NCBI RefSeq assembly: GCF_029868745.1
Contig: NZ_JARWOP010000233.1
Location: forward strand, 1 to 51,242
Source: Nocardia wallacei
Lineage (GTDB): Bacteria > Actinomycetota > Actinomycetes > Mycobacteriales > Mycobacteriaceae
DNA length: 51,242 nt
Reading direction: 5' to 3'
This document shows, piece after piece, positions 7,390-15,540 of this stretch (positions are counted from its first letter, which is position 1; each line of letters starts with the position of its first letter). The notes below the pieces were generated by a model. It made no database searches, was not told the DNA's origin, and saw only the letters and a list, made by a program, of their open reading frames with translations. The position numbers were made by a program, and so were the translations under genes.

Positions 7390-8721
7390 TCAGGAGACCG
7401 CCTGCGCTGGGATCGGCTGGGGGAGTACGGGTTGCGTGCGGTGGAGGTGGTCGCACTCGACGGCCCATGCGTCGTGGTGGCGTACGAGCCGGTGCGGGCC
7501 GTGGGAGAGGGCGGGGGCGGTGGTGAAGGCTGTGGCGGTGGCGCGCATGGACAGGTCGATGAGCAGGCCGCCGCCTGCCTGGACCGCGCCCGCCACGGCC
7601 AGGGCGGCGCATATTCCGGAGAGCGGGTCGCCGATGGCATCGGCGCAGAAGACGGGCTCGCCGTCGTGCCACCCGACCAGGCCGCCCGCGACCGCCGCAT
7701 CGTCGCCGAACGCGACGCGCATCGGGTGGTCGCGGCCGTAGCCGGTGAGGCTCAGCCAGATCTGCCCGGGGCGGTGCGGACGGGAGTCCGGTCCCAGCCC
7801 CAATTGCTCCAGTGCGCGTGGTCGGGATGCCTCCAGGACGATGTCGGCGGAGTCGATCAGCGCGGCCACTTCGTCTCGCCCGGAAGGGGTTCGGAAGTCG
7901 GCGGATCGGAACTCGTGACCGGCGTGCAGCCATTCGAAGAACTGCGGTGTACTCCGGCTCGCGTCGGGGCGATGGGCGCTCTCCACCTTGATGACCCGCG
8001 CACCGGCCCGCCCGAGTAGATGCGCGCACAGCGGTCCCGCCCACAGGGACGACAGATCGACCACCACGCAGTCGTCGAGCCCGCGCCCGGCCACCCGGTC
8101 GCTGATGTGCTCGCTTTGCCACGGCGCGCAGCGGTGCGGGGTGGTCGGCAATGCCGCCGCCGGGACACCCAGCAATTGCGCCCGCTCGGCCAATTCCCTT
8201 GCGGTCCAGTGGGTCGCGGCCGATTCGAGAGTGACCCAGGGGTCCTCGTGACACGGCTCGCCGACGAGCGCGGGCACCGCCTCGATATCGTCGGGCCGAC
8301 TCAGCGACACCGCACACCACCCGTCCGCGGTCCGCAACAGCCGCCCGGCCCCACCCGCCGTCCGCCGCCCGGCCCGCCGCAACCCGCGCAAGCCCGCCCG
8401 CCCGGAAAGAATCACCCCCGGATCCGGATCCACCCGCCGCCCGATTCGCTCGGTCAGGGCAGCGAATACCCGCGCGACCTCGACCAGCAAACCGTATGCC
8501 GGTGCGGGCGACAACACCGGCGGACCGTCCGCCGCACCCGTGAGGTCCATAGCCCCGGACGCCGCCCAGCCCAGCGCCGCACATTCGGCCGGTTCCGCGT
8601 CATCTGTCCCCGAAAACCGCGTTCCCCCTTCGGGTCCTGCGCCGGAGGTTGTGGTTCCCAGCGAGCTCAGCCAGCCGCGGACGACGGCGGCGGGAGTGTC
8701 GGGCTGGGGAGGCGTGGTCAT
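7390..8721 (-). CDS. Type III (CaiB/BaiF) CoA-transferase with permuted segment order
   Basis: 443 residues. The segment that usually opens this family, VVVDLSSLWAGP...ARVIKVES, lies at residues 219-248, followed by IWLSLTGYG (321-329), FGDDAAVAGGL (338-348, Asp340/341 as the likely acyl-anhydride Asp) and GGGLLIDLS (383-391). Segments normally near the C-terminus, DGWCAVSL (133-140) and AERAQLLGVPAAALP (178-192), come first. The protein thus looks circularly permuted, with complete active-site elements. It would move CoA between carboxylic acids. Its start overlaps the hydratase stop as ATGA, so the two are translationally coupled. Confidence 0.85.
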   Translation of the reverse strand: MTTPPQPDTPAAVVRGWLSSLGTTTSGAGPEGGTRFSGTDDAEPAECAALGWAASGAMDLTGAADGPPVLSPAPAYGLLVEVARVFAALTERIGRRVDPDPGVILSGRAGLRGLRRAGRRTAGGAGRLLRTADGWCAVSLSRPDDIEAVPALVGEPCHEDPWVTLESAATHWTARELAERAQLLGVPAAALPTTPHRCAPWQSEHISDRVAGRGLDDCVVVDLSSLWAGPLCAHLLGRAGARVIKVESAHRPDASRSTPQFFEWLHAGHEFRSADFRTPSGRDEVAALIDSADIVLEASRPRALEQLGLGPDSRPHRPGQIWLSLTGYGRDHPMRVAFGDDAAVAGGLVGWHDGEPVFCADAIGDPLSGICAALAVAGAVQAGGGLLIDLSMRATATAFTTAPALSHGPHRLVRHHDAWAVECDHLHRTQPVLPQPIPAQAVS

Positions 8722-9800
8722 CGGGGCGTCCTCGACAGCATGCTCAGGTCCGGCGAATCGCTGTGCGGGAGCTCGGTTTCGGTGAGACGGTCGACCAATC
8801 CCCACTCGAGTGCGGTCCGGGCGGACATGGGCTCGCCGGTGAGCATGAGCCAGGCCGCGCGCCAGCGGCCGATTCGGCGGGGGACACCGACCGTGCCACC
8901 GGCGCCCGGGACCAGGCCCATGCTCAGTTCCGGGAATTGGAAGTAGGTGTCGGGGGCGGCGATCACGGTTCCGGCGAAGGAAGCCATCTCGGCGCCGGCG
9001 CCGATGCAGGCGCCGTGCACGCGGGCGGTCAGCCGACCGGCGATGCGGTCCATCACCGCCCACGGCGCTCGGTCCAACCGGACCAGATATGCGGCGACAA
9101 GATCGGTGGCGGTACCGAATTCATCGAGGTCTCCACCGCTGCAGAAGGCCGGACCGGCACCGGACAGCTCGACCGACTCGATGGCCGGGTCGGCATCGGC
9201 GACCGCCAGCGCCGCCAGCAGCTCCTCCCGCATCCGGGCGTTCAGGGCATTGCGGCGTCGGGGCCGGTCCAGCGTGACAGACAGCGTGGCACCGTCCCGG
9301 TGCACGCGCACCGGTTCCCCGCCCGGGGTGGGATCCGCTCGCGCCGGACCTCTTTCGGCAAGCCAGCGGGCGAATTCGCTGCCCCCCAGCAACATCGAGT
9401 ACGCCGCCGCCTCCGCGGCCAGCGCGGGCGTCGTCGGGAGCGCCGCGGTCTGCCGCAGCAGCTGCCCGCAGGCGATCGCGGCGCGCGGGGCGTGGTCCAC
9501 GGCGCGGCGCAAGGTATCCAGGGCCGCACCGACATCCGGGACGGTGACCACCTGCTGCCAGCGTTCGGAGACCGGCTGATCGACGAGGGTCAGGGTGGAG
9601 GCGCTGAGCAGCGGCCGCAACTGTGGCGGCGGCGGCTCGCGCAACACCGTCACCACCAACGGCACGGCGCGTTCCGCCACCGCCGCCAGCCGCACCGCCT
9701 CGGCCGTGGACAGGTCGTGCGGACGCCGCGGCTCCAGCACCACGAGTGGCTCGCCGGGCTGCCCGTCGGGTCCGAGGTCGATACCGGTGAGGTCGATCAT
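8718..9800 (-). CDS. Enoyl-CoA hydratase/isomerase with crotonase C-terminal helices placed at the N-terminus
   Basis: 360 residues. The crotonase core starts only near residue 162 (RVHRDGATLSVTLDRP, RRNALNA), with oxyanion segment FCSGGDLDEFG (219-229), Glu271 in GAGAEMAS and Glu291 in FPELSMGLVPGAGG, both catalytic acids of hydratases. It stops soon after EWGLVDRLTE (332-341) without the usual C-terminal helices. A helical stretch at residues 92-150, ending SEFARWLAER, resembles those missing helices. So the order appears permuted, as in the neighbouring CoA-transferase. ATG 9800 gives MIDLTGIDLG; an in-frame GTG at 9839 is possible. Neither has a strong RBS. Confidence 0.8.
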   Translation of the reverse strand: MIDLTGIDLGPDGQPGEPLVVLEPRRPHDLSTAEAVRLAAVAERAVPLVVTVLREPPPPQLRPLLSASTLTLVDQPVSERWQQVVTVPDVGAALDTLRRAVDHAPRAAIACGQLLRQTAALPTTPALAAEAAAYSMLLGGSEFARWLAERGPARADPTPGGEPVRVHRDGATLSVTLDRPRRRNALNARMREELLAALAVADADPAIESVELSGAGPAFCSGGDLDEFGTATDLVAAYLVRLDRAPWAVMDRIAGRLTARVHGACIGAGAEMASFAGTVIAAPDTYFQFPELSMGLVPGAGGTVGVPRRIGRWRAAWLMLTGEPMSARTALEWGLVDRLTETELPHSDSPDLSMLSRTPR

Positions 9801-9954
9801 GGGCGCACATTCCGCGCGCGGCCGGGCCGGCGCGAGCACGGGATCCGTGGGTAACGGCGGGTTTCGGACCCCGTGCGCGCCCTGCTGCGGCGCCGATCGC
9901 GGCGACCCGGTTGGGGTTGCACTGGAATGGCCGCCGGCGACCGCCCCGTGGGGG

Positions 9955-10032
9955 CTACCACAGCTGGTCCTTCATCGCCCGCGTGGTCGCGGGCGGCAGG
10001 CGGCGGGTCCACAGGTGATAGGGCATGTCCAC
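9955..10032 (-). CDS. Possible 25-residue peptide ORF at the head of the hydratase operon
   Basis: Downstream of operator B is a strong ribosome binding site AAGGAGG (10052-10046, minus strand). The frame beginning GTG at 10032 (internal ATG at 10026) has G or C at almost every third position and reads MPYHLWTRRLPP, ending in KDQLW. A different frame from ATG 10037 has better spacing (8 bases) but poor codon bias and stops after 21 residues. The peptide is basic and Trp-containing with no known domain. It could be a genuine small protein, a leader, or the shifted remnant of a gene. Bases 9801-9954 hold nothing else clear. Confidence 0.35.
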   Translation of the reverse strand: MDMPYHLWTRRLPPATTRAMKDQLW

Positions 10033-10062
10033 ATCATAATGAGATCCTCCTTACCTGGCTGC

Positions 10063-10077
10063 GAGAATGATATTCTC
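10063..10077. promoter_or_regulatory. Operator copy B (perfect GAGAAT-GAT-ATTCTC palindrome)
   Basis: Perfect six-base arms around GAT, between the divergent hydratase operon and MarR gene. TATTCT (10071-10076) fits a -10 hexamer for the plus strand and TATCAT serves the minus strand, so a bound repressor would block both promoters. It is the best copy together with C. Confidence 0.8.
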
Positions 10078-10138
10078 TCAACCGATGCATGGCAATGCCG
10101 ACAGTTGCGGGAGCGGCGGGCCGGAAGGAGTGGCGTCG

Positions 10139-10615
10139 ATGCCGACAGGGAGCGCGCGGGCCGACATGGTGGCCGTGCTGCGGGAGGAATTGCGGGTCCA
10201 GGCGACCCGTACTGTGGTGTTCCATTCCGCGGTCGCCGCGCGACTGGGTATCACGGTCACCGATCTGTCGTGCCTGAATCTGTTACGGATGCGGGGTCCG
10301 CTGACGCCGGGCGAGCTTGCGGACCTGCTGGGGATCGCGCGCGGTGGCGCCATCACCACCGTTGTCGACCGCCTGGAACGCGCGGGTTACGTGCGCCGCA
10401 ACCGGGACGCGCAGGATCGGCGGCGGGTCCGGGTGGAACCGGTGGCGGTGCGGGCGGAGGTGGCGGTGGCGCCGCTGTACGGGGAGCTGACCGCCCTCGG
10501 TGACAGCCTGCCCGACGACGACGAGACGCTGGCGGCGCTGGTGAGCTTCGTGCGGGACTACAACGCCGCGCTCGCCCGGGCGACCGGCCGGGTGTCCGAG
10601 GCCGACGCGGTATGA
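10139..10615 (+). CDS. MarR-family transcriptional regulator
   Basis: 158 residues with the winged-helix layout of MarR proteins: helices with LGITVTDLSCLNLLRMRGPL, recognition region ELADLLGIARGGAITTVVDRL, and the wing DAQDRRRVRVEPV with the conserved DxRxxR-like pattern. It probably acts as a dimeric ligand-released repressor. ATG 10139 is chosen for AAGGAG eight bases upstream; earlier in-frame starts lack a site. It is divergent from the hydratase operon, with operator B 62 bases before its start, and is followed by operator C and the acyl-CoA dehydrogenase operon. That position makes it the leading candidate for the GAGAAT regulon (inference). Confidence 0.85.
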   Translation: MPTGSARADMVAVLREELRVQATRTVVFHSAVAARLGITVTDLSCLNLLRMRGPLTPGELADLLGIARGGAITTVVDRLERAGYVRRNRDAQDRRRVRVEPVAVRAEVAVAPLYGELTALGDSLPDDDETLAALVSFVRDYNAALARATGRVSEADAV

Positions 10616-10648
10616 ACCGAATCGGTCGTAAATAGGCTCTCCGGATGA

Positions 10649-10663
10649 GAGAATGTTATTCTC
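10649..10663. promoter_or_regulatory. Operator copy C (perfect GAGAAT-GTT-ATTCTC palindrome)
   Basis: Perfect palindrome 42 bases upstream of the first acyl-CoA dehydrogenase, overlapping a -10-like TATTCT (10657-10662). The downstream leader contains the RBS AAGGAAGGGAGG. Confidence 0.8.
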
Positions 10664-10704
10664 GTCCGGGTTGCATGTGAGGCTGCGAAGGAAGGGAGGC
10701 CGCG

Positions 10705-11703
10705 ATGCTCTTCGAGTTCGACGCCGACCAGCGACTGTTGCGCGACACGGTGCGCGAGGTGACCGCCAGGGAGTGTCCGCCCGCGCTGATCAGGGACGTC
10801 GTCGACAAGGAGGTCGAACCAGGCACGCTGTGGCAGACCTATGTCGACGTCGGCTGGACCGAACTGGCCGATCCGGCGCTGTCGGTCGAACTGGGCATCG
10901 TGTTCGAAGGCCTCGGCCGCGCCACCGATCCCACCCCGTTCCTGGCGACGATGTCGCAGTTCGCGCCGCTGGCCGGGGAAACGGGCAATATCGAACAACC
11001 CGGCGCCGCAGTGTATTCGGGCGTCACCGCGGCCGCCGACGGGTCCGGCTGGCGGTTGGACGGCACGGCACGGCACGTGCTGGACGGAGATCGGGCGCAG
11101 CGGCTGGCCGTGGTCACGGAGGCTGGTGTGTTCGTGGTGTCCGCCGTAGCCGTCACCGCGACGCGCACTTCGGTGTTCGATCCGGTGCTGCACATCGCCG
11201 ACGTGGCATTCGACGCGGTGCGAGTCACCGCCGCCGACCGCGTCGAGGTCGACCCCGAGCAGGCTCGCCAGCACGCGCTCACCGGGCTCTCGCTCACCAT
11301 GGTGGGCGCCTGCCAGCGCATCCTGGACATGGTCCTCGACCACGTGCGCACCCGCCGCCAGTTCGACGCCGCCATCGGATCGTTCCAGGCCGTGCAGCAC
11401 AAGGCGGCCGATATGCACATCGCCATCGAACGTGCCCGTGCCCTCGGCTATTTCGCCGCGCTGTGCCTGGCGGCCGACGACCCGCGACGGCGACTGGCGG
11501 CATCGATGGCCAAGGCCGCGGCGGGCGAATGCCAGTCGACGGTCTTCCGGCACGGCCTGCAGTCGTTCGGCGCCATGGGCTTCACCTGGGAAAACGACCT
11601 ACAGTTCGCGCTCAAACGGGCCAAGGCCGGTGAGTTGATGCTCGGCGGCGCGGCCCAGCACCGGGCACTGATCGCCGAGGAGTACCGTGCAGCTCACGTT
11701 TGA
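10705..11703 (+). CDS. Short acyl-CoA dehydrogenase subunit
   Basis: 332 residues, shorter than the usual ~380 of acyl-CoA dehydrogenases, with a reduced N-terminal and middle domain. The FAD-binding segment RRQFDAAIGSFQAVQHKAADM is present near residue 215-235, and the late helix has SFGAMGFTWENDLQF. Short proteins of this type pair with a full-length partner to form alpha2beta2 enzymes acting on steroid side-chain or ring CoA esters (ChsE1-ChsE2 and related FadE pairs of mycobacteria). The next gene overlaps by 17 bases and is the long partner. The RBS AAGGAAGGGAGG and operator C precede it. Confidence 0.9.
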   Translation: MLFEFDADQRLLRDTVREVTARECPPALIRDVVDKEVEPGTLWQTYVDVGWTELADPALSVELGIVFEGLGRATDPTPFLATMSQFAPLAGETGNIEQPGAAVYSGVTAAADGSGWRLDGTARHVLDGDRAQRLAVVTEAGVFVVSAVAVTATRTSVFDPVLHIADVAFDAVRVTAADRVEVDPEQARQHALTGLSLTMVGACQRILDMVLDHVRTRRQFDAAIGSFQAVQHKAADMHIAIERARALGYFAALCLAADDPRRRLAASMAKAAAGECQSTVFRHGLQSFGAMGFTWENDLQFALKRAKAGELMLGGAAQHRALIAEEYRAAHV

Positions 11704-12862
11704 TCCCGACGTCGAGGCGTTCCGCGCCGAGTTCGTCGCCTTTCTCACCGAACACCTGCCCGACGCCTCCGAGACCGCCGAGCGTTCGCGCTCCAGTTCC
11801 GATGTGCCGCAATGGGCTCGGCGCTGGCAGCGGCTGCTGTTCGACAACGGCTGGCTGCTGCCCGCGAACCCGCCGGAGTTCGGCGGCCGCAACGCCTCGG
11901 TGCTGCAGCAGTACGTGCACCTCGAGGAACTGTCCAAGCGGCGGATCTACCACAGCTTCAACCCGCAGGGCGTCGGGATCGTCGCGGCCTCGCTGCTGAC
12001 CTTCGGCACCGAGGAGCAGAAGCGCCGCTGGGCGGTGCCGATCCTGCGGGCCGAGATCACCGCGTCGCTGGGGATGAGCGAGCCGGGCGCGGGGTCGGAC
12101 CTGGCGTCGCTGCGGACCCGGGCGGTCCGCGACGGGGACGAATTCGTCGTCGACGGCCAGAAGGTGTGGACGTCCGGGGCGCACGACGCCGACGTGCTGC
12201 TGACCTTCGTCCGCACCGATCCGGACGCGCCCAAGCATCGGGGGATCAGTGTGCTGATCATCCCCACCGACCTGCCCGGGGTGACCAGGCGGCCGTTCCC
12301 GTCGGTGGCGTCGCCGGACGACCTGGACTTCAACGAGGTCTATTTCGAAGGCGTCCGGGTGCCCGCGGAGAATCTGCTCGGCGAGCTGAACAAGGGCTGG
12401 TCGGTGGCCCACGGCTCACTCGGGCACGAGCGCACGATGCTGTGGCTGAGCTACGCCGACCGGCTGGACGATCTGCTGCGCGATTTCCGTCCGCGCGACA
12501 TCCACGACCGCGACGCCTACGCCCGGCTGGTGATGGACACCGAGGCCTTGCGGCTGCTGGGTTCGGCGGCGCTGTCCCGGGAGGCCCGCGGTGAACAGGA
12601 CGTCCCGGCCCTGTCGGTACTCAAGGTGCTGGGCTCGGAGGCGATTCAGTCGGCCTCGGAGCAGGCGCTGAATTCCCTGGGGGCCGAGGGGCTCGTGCAT
12701 CCCGCGCAAAGTTCGGAACCCGGTCCGTGGACCCTGGACCACTACTGGTCCAGCTGGTTCGAGCGCTATATCCGCAGCTTCGCCGGCACCATCGCCGGCG
12801 GCACCTCGGAGATTCAGCGCACCATCATTGCCGAGCGGGTGCTCGGCCTGCCACGCGGCTGA
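11687..12862 (+). CDS. Long acyl-CoA dehydrogenase subunit
   Basis: 391 residues with all three ACAD domains: GMSEPGAGSDLASL (FAD/substrate), GQKVWTSGAHDADVLL and the C-terminal helical domain ending in GGTSEIQRTIIAERVLGLPR. The common catalytic Glu position just before GT is Gly here (IAGGTSEIQ). A Glu in LGHERTML (about residue 247) occupies the alternative position known from isovaleryl-CoA dehydrogenase and steroid FadEs, and is the likely base. GTG start within the 3' end of the short subunit indicates coupled translation at equal stoichiometry. The substrate is probably a cyclic or branched acyl-CoA (inference). Confidence 0.9.
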   Translation: MQLTFDPDVEAFRAEFVAFLTEHLPDASETAERSRSSSDVPQWARRWQRLLFDNGWLLPANPPEFGGRNASVLQQYVHLEELSKRRIYHSFNPQGVGIVAASLLTFGTEEQKRRWAVPILRAEITASLGMSEPGAGSDLASLRTRAVRDGDEFVVDGQKVWTSGAHDADVLLTFVRTDPDAPKHRGISVLIIPTDLPGVTRRPFPSVASPDDLDFNEVYFEGVRVPAENLLGELNKGWSVAHGSLGHERTMLWLSYADRLDDLLRDFRPRDIHDRDAYARLVMDTEALRLLGSAALSREARGEQDVPALSVLKVLGSEAIQSASEQALNSLGAEGLVHPAQSSEPGPWTLDHYWSSWFERYIRSFAGTIAGGTSEIQRTIIAERVLGLPRG

Positions 12863-12902
12863 GTCGCCGCACGTCACTACGCTCACCCTCGGGACGGACA
12901 CC

Positions 12903-13505
12903 ATGGCTGCTCACTCTGTCGCCTCGGGCGCAGCGGAACCCGGTGCGCTGCAATCGGTTTCGGGCTGGCGGGCACACGCCCGCGAACATCTGCTGCGCTA
13001 CCGGCTCGCCGTCGTCGCCACCGACGCCGTCGAGGCCGTGCGGCATGTCGGCGGCTGGGTGTGCGACCGGACGATGGCGGGCTGGGAGGTGACCGTGCTG
13101 CTTGCCGACGCCACCGACGCGCGCCCGCTGCAGATCCTCGGCGCCACCGTGCTGGATCTGGAGCGGTCGCTGGCCTCGCCGGTGCACGACACCTGGCCGC
13201 ACGCCGTCGCGGTCGATCCGGAGATGTTCGTCGCCGACGCGCGGGTGCGCGGCGGCGTGCTGGAATGTCTGGACCACGGCCTCATCGAGGTCGCGCTGTG
13301 GGGCGGGAAACTGCCCGCGGAACTCGACGGCAGGCTGGGTGTCGTCGAGCACCGGCTCAGCGGCGCCGCACGGGCTTTCAAGAGCGCGGCTCTGAAGGCG
13401 GCGGGCGCTCCCGGCATCGAGATCGGCGACGCCGAGGTGTTCCGGTGCGGGGAATTGCTGCTCACCGGCCTGTGGGGCGGGTCGGACCTGGTCTCGGCGG
13501 GCTGA
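12903..13505 (+). CDS. Conserved hypothetical protein (about 200 residues)
   Basis: The product has 200 residues and no domain I can name. It is soluble, with alternating strand and helix segments such as RLAVVATDAVEAVRHVGGWVC, EVTVLLAD, LQILGATVLDLE and GLIEVALWGGKLP. I have the impression that similar proteins occur in nocardiae and mycobacteria. ATG 12903 follows GGGACGG. It lies 40 bases after the acyl-CoA dehydrogenase and likely shares its operon, and a new operator and promoter follow it. A role tied to the acyl-CoA pathway is plausible from position only. Confidence 0.65.
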   Translation: MAAHSVASGAAEPGALQSVSGWRAHAREHLLRYRLAVVATDAVEAVRHVGGWVCDRTMAGWEVTVLLADATDARPLQILGATVLDLERSLASPVHDTWPHAVAVDPEMFVADARVRGGVLECLDHGLIEVALWGGKLPAELDGRLGVVEHRLSGAARAFKSAALKAAGAPGIEIGDAEVFRCGELLLTGLWGGSDLVSAG

Positions 13506-13515
13506 GCGCACCGCT

Positions 13516-13543
13516 GAATATGTTATTCTCTTTGAAAGAGAAT
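13516..13543. promoter_or_regulatory. Operator copy D (degenerate site plus everted half-sites)
   Basis: GAATATGTTATTCTC (13516-13530) matches the operator with an intact right arm. Immediately after, a second GAGAAT half-site creates a perfect 19-base inverted repeat, arms ATTCTCTTT and AAAGAGAAT around G (13525-13543). TATTCT at 13524-13529 again fits a -10 hexamer. The site lies 145 bases upstream of the acyl-CoA synthetase; bases 13544-13688 hold no other clear signal. Confidence 0.55.
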
Positions 13544-13688
13544 GGCGATACCACGAGAGCTGCCGACAAGTCTCCCGCCCGCCGCGCGGTGGGCGGATGC
13601 TCGCGGAGAGGGTGCGAATGAGCCGACGGGATGAGCGAATCGCGAGGCAGAGTGCCACGCGCGTGCCGCGGGCGAGCGGAGTCGCGTC

Positions 13689-15197
13689 ATGACCGTGTCG
13701 CTGCTGCTCGACATGGCGGTCTCCGGCGACCCCGAGCGCACCGCCATCGTCTGTGACGAACTGCGCTGGAGCACCGGCGAACTGCAGAACTTGGCGCAAG
13801 GTGGCGCGGGTGTCGTCAGGGCGTCGGGCGCGCGCAGCGTGGCCTATGTGGGGACCGGCGGGCACATGCTGCCGCTGCTGATCTTCGCGGCCGCCGGCGC
13901 CGCGGTGCCCGTCACGCCGCTGAACTACCGGCTCAGCGGCGACGCGCTGCGGGAACTGGTTGCGCGACTGGACGATCCGCTGCTGGTGTGCGACGACGAG
14001 TATCACGACGTCGTCTCCGGATTCGGCGAGCGGGTGGTGCGTTCGGGCGAGTTCGTCACGGCCGCCGCCGCGGCCGAACCGGTGTCGGAGTCGCCCGATC
14101 CGGACCAGGTGGCGGTCGTGCTGTTCACCTCCGGAACCACCTCGGCGCCGAAAGCGGTCGAGCTGTCGCACCAGAATCTGCTCAGCTACATCACCGGGAC
14201 GGTCGAATTCGATTCGGCCGCACCGACCGACGCCGCGCTGATCTGTGTGCCGCCGTACCACATCGCGGGTATCGGCGCCGCGCTGTCGAACCTCTACGCC
14301 GGTCGGCGGATGGTGTATCTGCGCGGTTTCGACGCCGCGCGCTGGGTGAGCCTGATCGGCAGCGAATCGGTGACGACCGCGACGGTCGTACCCACCATGC
14401 TGGACCGGATCGTGACGGAGCTGGAGCGGACGGGGGCGACACTGCCGACGCTGCGCAACTTCGCCTACGGCGGCTCCAAAGTGGCGCTGCCGCTGGTCCG
14501 CAAGGCGCTCGACCTGTTGCCTGAGGTCGGTTTCGTGAACGCCTACGGGCTGACCGAGACCAGCTCGACCATCGCGGTGCTGGGCCCGGAGGACCACCGG
14601 GCCGCGCGCTCGGCCACCGATCCGGACTTGGCGCGGCGGCTCGGCTCGGTCGGGCAGCCCGTGCCCGGTATCGAGGTGCAGATCCGCGACGAGAGCGGCC
14701 GGGTGCTGCCGCCCGGAGAGACCGGCGAGTTGTACGTGCGCGGGCCGCAGGTGTCCGGGCGCTACACCGGGATCGGCTCGGTGCTCGACGCCGACGGCTG
14801 GTTCCCCACCAAGGACGTGGCGACGCTCGACGCCGACGGCTACCTGTACATCGGCGGGCGCTCCGACGACACCATCATCCGCGGCGGCGAGAACATCGCG
14901 CCGGCCGAAATCGAGGACGTGCTGGTGGAACATCCGGCGGTGCGCGAGGTCGCGGTGATCGGCGTCGAGGACGCGCAGTGGGGTCAGATCATCGTGGCGG
15001 TAGTGGTGCCGGAAGCAGGCGCGACGCCCGACCCGGCCGAGCTGCGTGAGTACGTCCGCGCCGAACTGCGCGGTTCCCGCACCCCGGACCGGGTCGTGTT
15101 CCGCGACTCGCTGCCCGCCACGCCGACCGGAAAAGTATTGCGGCGCACTCTGATCGAGGAATACGGACCCGCGGTGGACGCGGCGCCGAGCCGATGA
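13689..15197 (+). CDS. Acyl-CoA synthetase (AMP-binding, FadD-like)
   Basis: 502 residues of the ANL superfamily. Motifs in order: P-loop VLFTSGTTSAPKAVELSH (about 140-157), NAYGLTETSSTIAVLG (A5, near 280), and WFPTKDVATLDADGYLYIGGRSDDTIIRGGENI (A7-A8, given here as landmarks around residue 375-405), with the catalytic Lys in PTGKVLRRTL near the C-terminus. It adenylates a carboxylic acid and transfers it to CoA. The chain is short and has no membrane segment. Downstream genes follow closely (22-base gap), so it heads a small operon driven from operator D. Confidence 0.9.
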   Translation: MTVSLLLDMAVSGDPERTAIVCDELRWSTGELQNLAQGGAGVVRASGARSVAYVGTGGHMLPLLIFAAAGAAVPVTPLNYRLSGDALRELVARLDDPLLVCDDEYHDVVSGFGERVVRSGEFVTAAAAAEPVSESPDPDQVAVVLFTSGTTSAPKAVELSHQNLLSYITGTVEFDSAAPTDAALICVPPYHIAGIGAALSNLYAGRRMVYLRGFDAARWVSLIGSESVTTATVVPTMLDRIVTELERTGATLPTLRNFAYGGSKVALPLVRKALDLLPEVGFVNAYGLTETSSTIAVLGPEDHRAARSATDPDLARRLGSVGQPVPGIEVQIRDESGRVLPPGETGELYVRGPQVSGRYTGIGSVLDADGWFPTKDVATLDADGYLYIGGRSDDTIIRGGENIAPAEIEDVLVEHPAVREVAVIGVEDAQWGQIIVAVVVPEAGATPDPAELREYVRAELRGSRTPDRVVFRDSLPATPTGKVLRRTLIEEYGPAVDAAPSR

Positions 15198-15219
15198 TCG
15201 CCGCCAGGAAAGGATGACA

Positions 15220-15522
15220 ATGGTCAAGAACGGCACGCGGCTGCGCAGCCAGGTGTGCGACACCGAGGTGATCGTGGTGAAGGCGACGGACGGTCTCGAC
15301 GACCTCCGCGCGGGCGGTGTCCCGATGATCCCGCTCGACGGCGAGCCGGCGGCGGGCGCGACCCCGGACCCGAACTTCTCCGAGGGTAATCAGCTGGGCA
15401 AGCGATACGTCGACGATTCCGGCGCGGAGGTGCTGGTGACGAAGGCCGGCGCCGGAACGCTGAGCGTCGGCGCCACCCCGCTGGCACTCAAGGAAGCCAA
15501 GCCGCTGCCCGCCAGCGACTGA
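15220..15522 (+). CDS. Small conserved hypothetical protein (100 residues)
   Basis: 100-residue protein beginning MVKNGTRLRSQVCDTEVIVV, followed by GGVPMIPL, NQLGKRYVDDSGAEVLVTKAGAGTLSVG and a C-terminal KEAKPLPASD. One Cys is present near residue 13. Small beta-rich proteins of this pattern occur beside acyl-CoA synthetases in actinobacteria, in my memory without a known function. ATG 15220 has AAAGG at proper spacing; ATG 15214 in the same frame is too close to it. It sits between the synthetase and an EthD-like protein. Confidence 0.65.
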   Translation: MVKNGTRLRSQVCDTEVIVVKATDGLDDLRAGGVPMIPLDGEPAAGATPDPNFSEGNQLGKRYVDDSGAEVLVTKAGAGTLSVGATPLALKEAKPLPASD

Positions 15523-15540
15523 CCGAAAGGCGTTGTGAAC

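Noticed and set aside
5924..8584. An 886-residue amidohydrolase fusion
   Set aside because: Only the part from 7297 downward has amidohydrolase similarity; the rest is a different frame of the CoA-transferase, which has its own clear motifs.
12825..15263. 812-codon open frame on the minus strand
   Set aside because: Antisense to the acyl-CoA synthetase and the hypothetical gene, with no family similarity. The same applies to other long antisense frames at 22089-23954, 24062-25306, 27730-29043, 30450-31811, 31808-33403 and 38678-40426.
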